Of a stretch of DNA of 64,000 bases, positions 56,381-64,000 are shown piece by piece (the first letter of the stretch is position 1; every line of letters starts with the position of its first letter). The stretch comes from Rhodospirillaceae bacterium (GTDB lineage: Bacteria; Pseudomonadota; Alphaproteobacteria; MPNO01; UBA2964), in assembly GCA_002720855.1 (NCBI GenBank), contig PBIN01000009.1, positions 1 through 64,000 on the forward strand, in the 5' to 3' direction. Below the pieces are notes generated by a model that saw only the letters and a list, made by a program, of their open reading frames with translations, did no database searches and was not told the DNA's origin. Made by a program: the position numbers and the translations under genes.

Positions 56381-57821
56381 AATTTGCGAAGGTCTCTGAA
56401 GCAATTTCCGCTGAGCGTTCAACCTCTGTCATTGTAATGAGATCGAGAAGGTTAAATCGCCCGTCGTGATGCCAGCCAGCCTCTGGAGATGTCATATGTT
56501 CGAGAGCGCTGATGCGCGTTACGCCAACGGCGCTGAGCAAATCCGCCAACCGACGCAACTCGTTTGGCGCAGCGGCAATTCCCACTGTTTGCAAAAAACT
56601 TCTGAATGGCGCTATTCGAGCCGGAACATCGTCCAAACTACTTACCGCGATAACTTTGGCGGTGCGGTTTAATCCTGAGGGCGCCAGTTTCTCCTCTCCT
56701 TCAGAATAGGACACGCTCCACGCGCCACCCTCATCGCCAATAACGCAATTGTTATCTTCAGCAAAAGATTTCATTTCCTCTGATTGCCGCCAGGCGGCAA
56801 CGCCGCTGGCCTCTTCGATCGTCAAGGTACGTCGCGGAAACTTATTTTCAAAATTCTCAAGTTCACTCGCGACATATTGAGAAAATTCCTGAGGTGATAC
56901 CGCACCGCCACGCTCGACAAAAAACAAGTGTGGCGAATAACAGCCCTGCTGGTCATAGCGGACGATGTCATAAGCCGCTTGATGAGCGACATCCCATGCT
57001 TTGCTTGGTTCAAGTGCCGCTTTGGAGATCATGCCAAAACTGACTTTGTGGCTGAATGTCAGGCAGCGTGTCGTCAAAGGTGTCCGGTCGCGAATCTGCT
57101 TGAGCGTATCGTTGTTTCCGTAAGCCACGACTGTATCTGCCTCTTCAAGGATCCGTTGCTCACGTGCCGTATCCCCCCCCTTCCACCAGACGACTGCAAG
57201 ACACTCGCCCAAATTGGGATCGATTTCAGAAATCGCTTTGGCAAACAGGCTCGCCATGAGCGGCTCGGCGCTTGATACCTTTCCGACATTTCCGGCCTTG
57301 ACCAATAGGCCCGAAATCAGACTCCAGAGGGGAAGGCCCGGTACATTGCCGGCCCAAATATGTGCTAGCACGTTGGGGCCATATGCTCTGCCATATCCGC
57401 CTTTTGGCAGCGGCTGGAACTCATCCAAAATCTTTGGATTGACGAAATCCTCGGCCAGAAATCGGTGAAGTTCTGCCTGACGAAATGTTTTGAGATACCC
57501 CGTCAGACCGAGCCGTATCATTTCCGCATCATATCCGGTGATTACGGGCAGGTATTTTTCAGCGGTCTGACGAATTGGGTCCTGCCGATCGAGAAATCTG
57601 GCAATTGCCGTATCGATGATCGAAATAATGTTTGAAACCGGAAGTGTCTTTAGATGTTCTTGGCTTGCATTTCGAACTTGGGCTGCGAGCTGTTTCATCT
57701 GGTCGTCCGAGAGAATCGGCACCAATACGTCGACATTTTCCTTATCCCGACCAAACGATAGGGTCTGCCAATCGATGTCTTCCTCATTAAGTCCGGGCAG
57801 GAAACCAGCAGTAAGGGACAT
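56370..57821 (-). CDS. LuxC-like acyl-CoA/acyl-protein reductase
   Basis: This 483-residue protein belongs to the LuxC family of NADPH-dependent fatty acid reductases, related to aldehyde dehydrogenases. The catalytic Cys is C294 in YDQQGCYSPH, matching the acylated Cys near 286 in Vibrio LuxC. The nucleotide region has HIWAGNVPGLPLWSLISGLLVKAGN-like features (about 154-178). It takes an acyl group from CoA or a LuxE-type protein and reduces it to an aldehyde. It lies 4 bp after the LuxE-like gene, with AAGGATAA as ribosome-binding site. No luciferase genes luxA or luxB accompany it, so bioluminescence is not implied. Confidence 0.92.
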   Translation of the reverse strand: MSLTAGFLPGLNEEDIDWQTLSFGRDKENVDVLVPILSDDQMKQLAAQVRNASQEHLKTLPVSNIISIIDTAIARFLDRQDPIRQTAEKYLPVITGYDAEMIRLGLTGYLKTFRQAELHRFLAEDFVNPKILDEFQPLPKGGYGRAYGPNVLAHIWAGNVPGLPLWSLISGLLVKAGNVGKVSSAEPLMASLFAKAISEIDPNLGECLAVVWWKGGDTAREQRILEEADTVVAYGNNDTLKQIRDRTPLTTRCLTFSHKVSFGMISKAALEPSKAWDVAHQAAYDIVRYDQQGCYSPHLFFVERGGAVSPQEFSQYVASELENFENKFPRRTLTIEEASGVAAWRQSEEMKSFAEDNNCVIGDEGGAWSVSYSEGEEKLAPSGLNRTAKVIAVSSLDDVPARIAPFRSFLQTVGIAAAPNELRRLADLLSAVGVTRISALEHMTSPEAGWHHDGRFNLLDLITMTEVERSAEIASETFANYVD

Positions 57822-57825
57822 AGGA

Positions 57826-58905
57826 TTATCCTTGAGCCGCTCTGAGGAATTCGTCGACCGCCATCGAACAGCCTTTGGCTTCAGCGCCTTCGGCGCGCCC
57901 CAACAACGAAAACCCGTTTTCTACTTCAACGCCCGCATCTTCGGTCAGGATAGATGACACGCAGTTGAAATGGGCGAGATCACAATGAATGAGTACACCT
58001 TTCTCCCCAGTTGGAAGTTCCTCTCCGGTCAATGGGTTAACCACCTGGCTCCTGATCCAGCGAGGGCCCGACTTTACGGAAGGGCATTCGCCATTTCCCC
58101 AATCGTAGAACTGTGTACTGAGTTCCGTCATGCCATACATATTAATGCATTTGCTGCGTGGTACGCCAAAGCGGTTTGAGAGCATCTCGTAGAAGTCATT
58201 GAGCTCAAGTTCCCGGGATTGACCTTTAAAACCACCGGTATCCAAAATTCGGCTACCTTCGGGCAAATGAAATGATATTCCTAACTTGTCCAATTCATCG
58301 AGTACGTGAACATAGCTGAAACTGGCACCCAGAAGTGCATAGGGTTCCCCCGTCTTTTGGGAACGTTCCAATTCATCGATCAATTGCGCTAAATCGACGC
58401 CATCATCGGTAAACAGGTAGCGACTGCCTTCGGCACCAAACTCATTCAGCGCGAGCCAAAGATAGTGGGCGAGGGAGGAATTCGGCATTGTCTCTGGTGT
58501 AGGAAACAAAATACCCATACGCAATCTGTCATCGCCCTGCATAAAGCGCTGCCGAAATGCCGCAATCATTGAAGCGTTATATACAGACAGCGTTGGATGA
58601 TGGCATTTGCCTCTAACGCCGCCTTTTGTCGTGCCGCTGGTCATAAAGGTTCGTTCAGCAGATTCCGGATCACAGCAGCTTAGGATCAAATCCTTGTAAC
58701 CATTGATTGGTACGGCCGGAATTTTCTTCCATGTCCGCACGGTGCGGGGTGTCTTCTCCCGCTGACGGCAGAATCTTTGATAGGGTGTGTTGTTTTCAAA
58801 CTGATACTCAAAGATTTGCATGGCGAGATTATTGAAATCATCATCGTCGGTCGTATCGGCGGCGATAAAGTCGAGCAAAGTTTCGATGATTTGTGCCTCG
58901 GTCAC
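57826..58905 (-). CDS. LuxE-like acyl-protein synthetase
   Basis: This 359-residue ATP-dependent acyl-activating enzyme has the AMP-binding motif TSGTTKGG (about 89-96), followed by YGMTELSTQFYDW in the middle and the C-terminal Cys346 in AKGCSMAV. The last corresponds in position to the acyl-accepting Cys near the end of Vibrio LuxE. It adenylates a carboxylic acid and passes it on as a thioester, usually to LuxC. The start is GTG 58905 behind GAGGA. It is the first gene of the operon and lies 80 bp after the 3' end of a TPP riboswitch. Fatty acid is the classical substrate, but the riboswitch suggests another acid. Confidence 0.92.
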   Translation of the reverse strand: MTEAQIIETLLDFIAADTTDDDDFNNLAMQIFEYQFENNTPYQRFCRQREKTPRTVRTWKKIPAVPINGYKDLILSCCDPESAERTFMTSGTTKGGVRGKCHHPTLSVYNASMIAAFRQRFMQGDDRLRMGILFPTPETMPNSSLAHYLWLALNEFGAEGSRYLFTDDGVDLAQLIDELERSQKTGEPYALLGASFSYVHVLDELDKLGISFHLPEGSRILDTGGFKGQSRELELNDFYEMLSNRFGVPRSKCINMYGMTELSTQFYDWGNGECPSVKSGPRWIRSQVVNPLTGEELPTGEKGVLIHCDLAHFNCVSSILTEDAGVEVENGFSLLGRAEGAEAKGCSMAVDEFLRAAQG

Positions 58906-58939
58906 GAAATTCCGTCCTCAACCAGATATGACAGACAAC

Positions 58940-58951
58940 AACCGGGTTAGA
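58940..58951 (-). promoter_or_regulatory. Putative expression platform of the TPP riboswitch
   Basis: On the minus strand, UAACCCGG (58949-58942) is a perfect 8-nt complement of CCGGGUUA inside the aptamer (59009-59002). Binding of TPP would hold the aptamer strand in the P4/P5 region and free this segment to pair with GGUUGAGG around the LuxE ribosome-binding site. That gives a simple OFF-switch model. It was read by eye, not folded. Confidence 0.5.
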
Positions 58952-58986
58952 ATGGCTAAGGGGGGACAACTTTTGGAATTTTCCCT

Positions 58987-59094
58987 TTCCCTACGCCGGT
59001 ATAACCCGGATCAGGTTCGAAGGGTCTCCGCGTTTCAGAGCTCAAATAGCGCTGCCGGCGGGATCTCAGCCTCCTAACGAGGCTCCCCTGGGAA
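58987..59094 (-). ncRNA. TPP (THI-box) riboswitch
   Basis: The minus strand contains all conserved parts of the thiamin pyrophosphate aptamer in order. The 5' strand of P1 is UUCCC, followed by GGGGAGCC and a hairpin ending GGCUGAGA; then a variable P3 extension; then GACCCUUCGAACCUGAUC, CCGGGUUAUACC, GGCGUAGGGAA, which closes P1. The CUGAGA and CGUAGGGA elements are diagnostic. It lies between the convergent end of the dienelactone hydrolase gene (59142) and the LuxE-like start (58905), so on this strand it can only serve the LuxE-LuxC-SDR operon. TPP binding normally represses. Confidence 0.95.
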
Positions 59095-59141
59095 CAAGTG
59101 GATTTATTATGGCGGAGGACCCTTGGACGTCAAGCGGTGGG

Positions 59142-59864
59142 TTATTGCAATCTCGCATCGAAATAAGTGAATAGCTTCGCCCATGAATCTTCGGTCGCAT
59201 CTGCGTGGTAACGGTCTTCCGAAACGAAATCCTGAAAACCATGTCCAGCACCGTCGTAGCTGTGAAACTCGTGTTCGATACCTGCCGATGTCAGCGCTGT
59301 GTCCAAATCCCTTACGTCGTCCTGCGACGGATTTTGGTCCTCTTTGCCGAAAATGCCGATGACGTCACATTTCATATTGCCAACGAGGTCGATTGGCGGC
59401 GGATTTCCTGCACCCATACCTACCTTAATCCGGCCGCCATAAAGTGTACCGAGCACCTTGTATTGTGGATTGTGGCACGCACCCAACCAAGACATGCGGC
59501 CGCCCCAACAATGCCCCATGATTGCGATGCGGGCGGGGTCAACCCCACCAATTCCCTTAAGCAGGTCACATGCTGCGTCGAGATCGGCAACGGTTTTTGC
59601 GTCGTCCCATTCATCGCGCTTGACGGCGAGGTCGGTCCCGGCAGGCCACCAATGAAATATAAACGGAATAACGCAGGCATAGCCTTTCGCGGCAAATTTA
59701 TCGCCGATATCGATCGTGAAGGGGTCAGCCTCCAGCCCGTCATGCGCATTGGGAATATGTTGTGCCGCAATAACACCCGGGAACGGGCCATTCCCGTCCG
59801 GTTTGAATACCAGGCAGTCCATTGGGCTACCCTGCACATCAAGCGTGACGACTTCGTAAGACAT
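59142..59864 (-). CDS. Dienelactone hydrolase family protein
   Basis: This 240-residue alpha/beta-hydrolase has the nucleophile C119 in MGHCWGGRM, the Asp in FGKEDQNPSQDDV, and the His in YDGAGHGFQD, the Cys-His-Asp triad of dienelactone hydrolase. DLH hydrolyses a lactone in chlorocatechol breakdown; family members act on many esters and lactones. GAGGT lies before ATG 59864. It is upstream of the TPP riboswitch on the same strand, but about 50 bp of non-coding sequence and the riboswitch separate it from the LuxE operon. Confidence 0.92.
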   Translation of the reverse strand: MSYEVVTLDVQGSPMDCLVFKPDGNGPFPGVIAAQHIPNAHDGLEADPFTIDIGDKFAAKGYACVIPFIFHWWPAGTDLAVKRDEWDDAKTVADLDAACDLLKGIGGVDPARIAIMGHCWGGRMSWLGACHNPQYKVLGTLYGGRIKVGMGAGNPPPIDLVGNMKCDVIGIFGKEDQNPSQDDVRDLDTALTSAGIEHEFHSYDGAGHGFQDFVSEDRYHADATEDSWAKLFTYFDARLQ

Positions 59865-59961
59865 TTACTTACCTCTAATCAGATACCGAATATTGCTTCA
59901 GCCTATCTTGACTGAATGGGATTCGCTATGCTCGGCAGCGAAATCTTTGTGCAGGTCATTC

Positions 59962-61353
59962 GTGCCCCGATCCAGTCTAGATTCGTTCTTTGAACCACGT
60001 TCTGTTGCCGTTGTCGGCGCATCATCGACGCCGGGGAAGCCGGGCCGGACTGTCATCGAAAATCTAATTGCGAATGGCTTCAAGGGACGAATTCTCCCCG
60101 TGAACCCTCGTGGCGGGAAGATTTGTGGATTTCCTGTATCAAAAACTATTGAAGAACTCCCCAGCGGCATTCAAATGGGCATTGTTATGTTACCGGCCGC
60201 CCAAACACCGGCGGCAATTCAAGAATGCGCGGAGCGTGGCATTAGTTCCGTGGTTTTGGCAGCGGGTGGTTTTGCCGAAGTGGATCATGCTGGCGAGGAC
60301 TTGCAGGCTGAGCTGAAAGAGGTAATTCGAAAGACCGGTGTACGGGTGCTTGGCCCAAACACGGCCGGCCACATTTCGACGCCGGATAGATTTACGTCGA
60401 GTTTTTTTCCATTGGGCAAAATACCCAATGGGCCAATTTCCTATATCGCCCAGACTGGTAATTTCACCGGCGCCATGATGCGTTCGATCATGTCCGGTGA
60501 ACACTACGGTGTTGCGCGATGTATCGGTTTAGGCAATGCGGTCGATATCGACGAAGCCGACGTTCTGGAGTTTCTGGCGGATGATCCAAAGACAAAGAGC
60601 ATCTTTATCTATCTCGAAAGCCTGCATCGTCCGCAAACATTCCTGAAAATCGCTCGCAAGGTGACCAGGACGAAGCCGGTGGTGATGCTTAAGGGCGGTG
60701 CGACGGAGGGTGGTGCAAAGGCCGCGATGTCCCATACAGCATCGTTAGGTTCTGACGATAACGTTCTTGATGGAGCGCTAAAGCAGGCCGGCGTTGTTCG
60801 GATTGATGAGTTCACTTATCTCTTTACCGCTGCGAAGGCCGCCGCGATGATGCCAATTCCAGCGGGTAACCGCGTCGGATTTGTCTCGCCGTCCGGCGCC
60901 TTTATTGTTCACATTTCCGATATTTGCCATCAGCGCACCGACCTTGTTTTTTCCAAGATAGCTGCAGCGACACAGAAGCGGCTGGAAGATATCAGCCCGC
61001 CTTTTATAAATATCTCCAATCCGGTTGATGTATTTCCTTCCGCGACGGTAAATGGAATGGAATTTGCCTGGCGCGAGGCGATGACCGCTTTGTTGAAAGA
61101 TCCTAATGTCGACGCTGTAGTCGCGATATTGATTCTGGCCGACGAACTTGGCGAAATGAAACTGGACTTCATATTGGATCTCAAACGCCGGTTTCCCGAG
61201 AAACCGATTTATATTTCATTTTCGGGTGATGAGAACAGCAATGCGGCGGCAAAATCTTTTCTGGAGCCAAAAGGCGTGCCGACATTTCCGCGTATAGAGG
61301 ACCCGTTCAAAGTATTGGACATCCTCGTTCAGTGCCGTAAGAGCCTGGCGTAG
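59962..61353 (+). CDS. Acyl-CoA synthetase (NDP-forming)-like, CoA-binding subunit
   Basis: This 463-residue protein resembles the alpha part of ADP-forming acyl-CoA synthetases. It has the CoA-binding domain (SFFEPRSVAVVGASSTPGKPGRTV, then ILPVNPRGGKI), a succinyl-CoA-ligase-like domain (VLGPNTAGHIS, SYIAQTGNFTGAMM), and the phosphohistidine motif KAAMSHTASLGSDD. The ATP-grasp beta part is missing, as in some family members, so activity would need a partner. GTG 59962 is chosen; the frame opens at TTG 59893 with no ribosome-binding site. It is divergent from the DLH gene, and a thioesterase gene follows after 17 bp. Confidence 0.82.
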   Translation: MPRSSLDSFFEPRSVAVVGASSTPGKPGRTVIENLIANGFKGRILPVNPRGGKICGFPVSKTIEELPSGIQMGIVMLPAAQTPAAIQECAERGISSVVLAAGGFAEVDHAGEDLQAELKEVIRKTGVRVLGPNTAGHISTPDRFTSSFFPLGKIPNGPISYIAQTGNFTGAMMRSIMSGEHYGVARCIGLGNAVDIDEADVLEFLADDPKTKSIFIYLESLHRPQTFLKIARKVTRTKPVVMLKGGATEGGAKAAMSHTASLGSDDNVLDGALKQAGVVRIDEFTYLFTAAKAAAMMPIPAGNRVGFVSPSGAFIVHISDICHQRTDLVFSKIAAATQKRLEDISPPFINISNPVDVFPSATVNGMEFAWREAMTALLKDPNVDAVVAILILADELGEMKLDFILDLKRRFPEKPIYISFSGDENSNAAAKSFLEPKGVPTFPRIEDPFKVLDILVQCRKSLA

Positions 61354-61370
61354 ACACGCATGAGACCGAC

Positions 61371-61856
61371 ATGACACATGCAGCGCCCTTGGGACTTTGG
61401 CAGGAAACCATTCGATCCGAATGGACTGACTATAATCGTCATATGAACGTGGCGTATTATACGCTCGTGTTCGACCACGCCGTTGACGAATTTTTTAGTT
61501 ACGTTGGTTTAGGGCGGAATTATCGCGAAACGACTACAGGAAGCACGTTCGCCGTTGAGCACCATATCACCTACAACAAAGAAGTCGTGGAGGGTGATGA
61601 GGTTCGCTGCGAAACCCGGTTAGTTGGGTATGATGATAAGCGCATACATCATTACCACGAAATGTTTCATGTCGGAGAAGGATACCTCGCAGCGACGTGC
61701 GAGTTCTTATCTTTACACGTTGATTTGTCGACACGACGGGTGTCGCCGTTTCCAACGGAAAAACTAGACACATTGTCAGATCTTCTTACCGCTCACAGCG
61801 TGTTGCCAGAAATCGAGAATCTGGGACGTATAATCAAGACGCCTGCCCCAAAATAA
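61371..61856 (+). CDS. Hotdog-fold acyl-CoA thioesterase
   Basis: This 161-residue hotdog protein resembles 4-hydroxybenzoyl-CoA-type thioesterases. RSEWTDYNRHMNVAYYTLVFDHAVDEF contains the catalytic Asp at about 19-20 and the conserved His-Met-Asn. It likely releases free acid from an acyl-CoA. It probably shares a transcript with the acyl-CoA-synthetase-like gene upstream. A possible terminator lies about 25 bp downstream. Confidence 0.9.
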   Translation: MTHAAPLGLWQETIRSEWTDYNRHMNVAYYTLVFDHAVDEFFSYVGLGRNYRETTTGSTFAVEHHITYNKEVVEGDEVRCETRLVGYDDKRIHHYHEMFHVGEGYLAATCEFLSLHVDLSTRRVSPFPTEKLDTLSDLLTAHSVLPEIENLGRIIKTPAPK

Positions 61857-61882
61857 GGTTTGAATTTTTGCGATTAAATCTA

Positions 61883-61911
61883 ATAACGGAAAGTTTGCGC
61901 TTTTCGGTTAT
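61883..61911 (+). terminator. Possible intrinsic terminator after the thioesterase gene
   Basis: ATAAC and GGAAA on one side pair with TTTTC and GTTAT on the other across one mismatch, with a TTTGCGC loop, followed by CTTTT. This can end the acyl-CoA synthetase-thioesterase transcript. The stem is AT-rich and imperfect. Confidence 0.4.
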
Positions 61912-61971
61912 CTTTTCGCAGGCTAGCTTAGCACTTGCGTAGACTAGGAAAACCAGACGCCGGAGTTTGTA

Positions 61972-63765
61972 GTGAGCTTGTTGTCCAATCGTGGTGAGTC
62001 ACGAGGACGTATTTTAGAAACGATGCGCCGCTTTTTGCGGAGCGATCAACTCATCCTTCTTATTCTTGCGATCTTAACCGGAGCGATCGCCGCCTATGGT
62101 GCAATTGGATTCGGCTATCTATACAGGCTGATACAAGGTGTCGCCTTCGGGACCTTTGCGGAAACCCTCTATACGCACGTGCAAACCTTGCCGTCCTGGC
62201 AAATTGTTGCAGTGCCGACGATTGGTGGGCTCTTTATCGGCCTCTTTATTCATTATTTTATGCCGGGCGGGCGCCCGCGCGGTGTGGCTGATGTCATGGC
62301 GGGGGTTACCCTGCATTCCGGCAGAATGGATATTCGCTCCACGATGGGTGCTGCCGTTGTTAGTGCTGCGTCAATTGGGGTTGGCGGGTCAGTCGGTCGA
62401 GAAGGGCCGGTTGTCCATTTGGGTGCCGGTATGGCGTCATGGGTGTCGCGCCGACTAGGTTTAAGCAGAACTATAACGATTAATCTCCTGGGTTGCGGCG
62501 CGGCAGCGGCGATCTCTGCCTCCTTTAATGCGCCGATCGCAGGTCTGATATTTGCCCATGAAATTATTATTGGGCACTACGCGCTTTCCGCGATGGCGCC
62601 AATTGCTCTCGCTTCTGTGACGGGTACGATTATTTCCAGAGGCCACTTTGGCGATTTTTCCGCCTTCATTGCACCCACTAATTCGATCGTTTCCTATCTC
62701 GAGTTTCCCGCATTCGCTTTGCTTGGTGTCGTTAGCGCACTTGTCGCCATTATTCTGATGAAGAGCATCATATTTGCCCAAGATTTATCAGCGAAGATGC
62801 CACTGCCGAGATGGGTACACCCGGCAATTGGGGGAGCGCTGATAGGTGCAATCGCATTGGCATTTCCACAGGTGCTCGGCGTCGGGTACGGCGCAACAGA
62901 TGCGGCAATGAAAGAGCAATTTTCTCTGGAATTGCTACTTGCCCTTTTGGCGGTAAAAACGGCGGCCGTGGCAATTAGTCTGGGGTCGGGATTTGCCGGC
63001 GGTGTGTTCAGCCCCTCCCTATTTTTAGGCGCTATGCTGGGCGGTGCGTTTGGCATAATTGCAACGGAAGCGTTTCCACATCTGTCTTCGGGACATAGTG
63101 CCTATACGCTCGTTGGAATGGGCGCCGTTGCGGGTGCCGTACTCGGTGCGCCACTCTCGACTATTATGATCGTGTTTGAACTGACGGGGGCAAACAACTA
63201 CTCCTTTATAATTGCTGTTATGGTCGCTGTTGTGATCGCTTCGGTCATTACTCAACAGGCGTTTGGTGGTTCCTTTTTTGCCTGGCAGCTAAAAGCGAGA
63301 GGTGTAAATCTCGATCGTGGGCGAGAGACGGGGTTTCTTGCCGAAATCCATATCGGCGATGTTATGTCGCCTGAATATACCTGTGTTAGCCAAGATACCC
63401 CGATGGCAGAGTTGCGTGAAAAACTGCACCTCGCGCCCCATGCACAGCTTTTTGTGTTGGACAATGACGGTGCGTTGATCGGTACCATCGGTCTGTCGGA
63501 TATCGCAGAGGGGGCATACGACCCGGCGTTGGACGGGATCGTCAATGCTGCGGACGTTACGCGCTCAAACCCCCCAGTATTAATGCGTGAAACTGATCTT
63601 GAGGTTGCAATCAAGCTCATGGAGGACGTTCACGAAGAGCATGTCGCCGTTGTTGAGGATACGGATTCGATGCAGATGATCGGCGTTGTTCATGAGGTAG
63701 AGGTAATGCTCGCCTACAACAACGCTATCGTGCGTGCCCGCGAAGAGGAGCATGGCGCATTGTAA
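61972..63765 (+). CDS. ClC-family chloride channel/antiporter with CBS domains
   Basis: This is a 597-residue ClC protein. It has about ten to twelve hydrophobic helices with the selectivity motifs GVGGSVGREGPVV (gating Glu in REGP) and GSGFAGGVFSPSLFLGA (GxFxP). Two CBS domains lie from about residue 470 onward, beginning IGDVMSPEYTCVSQD and ending HVAVVED. It probably moves Cl- or another small anion, either as a channel or in exchange for H+. The second proton-pathway Glu of E. coli ClC is not obvious in FAHEIIIGHY and cannot be judged by eye. GTG 61972 follows GGAG. Confidence 0.93.
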   Translation: MSLLSNRGESRGRILETMRRFLRSDQLILLILAILTGAIAAYGAIGFGYLYRLIQGVAFGTFAETLYTHVQTLPSWQIVAVPTIGGLFIGLFIHYFMPGGRPRGVADVMAGVTLHSGRMDIRSTMGAAVVSAASIGVGGSVGREGPVVHLGAGMASWVSRRLGLSRTITINLLGCGAAAAISASFNAPIAGLIFAHEIIIGHYALSAMAPIALASVTGTIISRGHFGDFSAFIAPTNSIVSYLEFPAFALLGVVSALVAIILMKSIIFAQDLSAKMPLPRWVHPAIGGALIGAIALAFPQVLGVGYGATDAAMKEQFSLELLLALLAVKTAAVAISLGSGFAGGVFSPSLFLGAMLGGAFGIIATEAFPHLSSGHSAYTLVGMGAVAGAVLGAPLSTIMIVFELTGANNYSFIIAVMVAVVIASVITQQAFGGSFFAWQLKARGVNLDRGRETGFLAEIHIGDVMSPEYTCVSQDTPMAELREKLHLAPHAQLFVLDNDGALIGTIGLSDIAEGAYDPALDGIVNAADVTRSNPPVLMRETDLEVAIKLMEDVHEEHVAVVEDTDSMQMIGVVHEVEVMLAYNNAIVRAREEEHGAL

Positions 63766-63768
63766 ATT

Positions 63769-63999
63769 TCAGTAGCTTTGATCCAACTTGAGCCATTTGT
63801 ACCGGTCGCTGGATTTGACCGAAAATTTTCTGATCTTGGCTCCCTGTAAGATATCAAGCGGTACATCAACGCCCGCATTCCCGAGTTTCCATATACTCCG
63901 ATAAAAATCTACAAGACTGGTCACCGGTTTACCGTTCACACCAATGACCAAATCACCCTGTTTAATGCCTGCGCCACTGGCAGGTCCGCCCGGTGCGAT
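63769..63999 (-). CDS. PDZ-domain protein, probable DegP/HtrA-type protease (5' end outside window)
   Basis: The visible C-terminal 76 residues form most of a PDZ domain: IAPGGPASGAGIKQGDLVIGVNGKPV, broken at about 20 residues, then SLVDFYRSIWKLG and VPLDILQGAKIRKFSV. Such domains end S1C-family serine proteases and related trypsin-like proteins. The protease domain would lie to the right of the window, so the enzyme class is inferred. It is convergent with the ClC gene, 3 bp apart. Confidence 0.7.
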   Translation of the reverse strand: MAPGGPASGAGIKQGDLVIGVNGKPVTSLVDFYRSIWKLGNAGVDVPLDILQGAKIRKFSVKSSDRYKWLKLDQSY

Positions 64000-64000
64000 C

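Noticed and set aside
54914-59094. Bioluminescence (lux) operon
   Set aside because: luxA, luxB and luxD are absent. The LLM monooxygenases elsewhere in the window belong to the NtaA/DszA branch, not to luciferase.
59205-59915. 236-codon forward frame opposite the dienelactone hydrolase gene
   Set aside because: Shadow of a gene with a clear catalytic triad; no family resemblance.

Overview
The window looks like chromosomal DNA from an alphaproteobacterium, probably a free-living (perhaps marine) Rhodospirillales-like lineage. The evidence is the order carA / yqeY-dnaG-rpoD, PhoU followed by a PhoB-type regulator, an ArsR-methyltransferase/metF/metH operon, and many catabolic oxygenases scattered between housekeeping genes. 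No integrase, transposase, phage gene, CRISPR array or rRNA operon was seen. The exact taxon cannot be fixed from sequence reading alone.

Layout. 1-9 kb is housekeeping: phoB (cut by the window edge), a 5'-truncated phoU, carA, yqeY, dnaG, rpoD, a nitroreductase and a CAU-anticodon tRNA. 9-10.4 kb holds a direct repeat and a frameshifted RTX calcium-binding gene. 10.5-46 kb is an accessory catabolic region: an orphan molybdenum hydroxylase, two NtaA/DszA-type flavin monooxygenases, two phthalate-dioxygenase-type Rieske oxygenases, an HpaB-type flavin monooxygenase, an Old Yellow Enzyme, SDRs, a MmgE/PrpD protein, a CoA-transferase and several transporters. Interspersed are carbohydrate and surface genes: an O-antigen-ligase-like protein, a PL6 alginate-lyase-like enzyme, an FkbM methyltransferase, a GmhB-type phosphatase and a beta-helix protein. 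46.6-55 kb returns to core functions: ettA, an mlaC-like gene and the methionine operon. 55-64 kb has a LuxE/LuxC/SDR operon, a dienelactone hydrolase, an acyl-CoA-synthetase-like protein, a thioesterase, a ClC channel and the end of a PDZ protease.

The most interesting feature is a clear TPP riboswitch (minus strand, about 59094-58987). It lies directly upstream of a tightly packed operon: LuxE-like acyl-protein synthetase, LuxC-like acyl reductase, a small ORF, an SDR and a small secreted protein. No recognised thiamin gene lies in the operon. A carboxylate-activating enzyme, an acyl reductase and an alcohol dehydrogenase-type SDR under TPP control suggest a route that reduces a thiamin-related carboxylate to its alcohol. 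That is a hypothesis, not a demonstrated function.

Other points of note are an ArsR-methyltransferase regulator with an AT-rich dyad between its own -35 and -10 boxes, and a near-consensus sigma-54 promoter before a secreted PEP-CTERM-like gene that carries an in-frame stop. A GmhB-type gene appears able to start only at CTG. phoU lacks its N-terminal region next to carA, and a perfect 15-bp palindrome lies upstream of a Rieske oxygenase gene.
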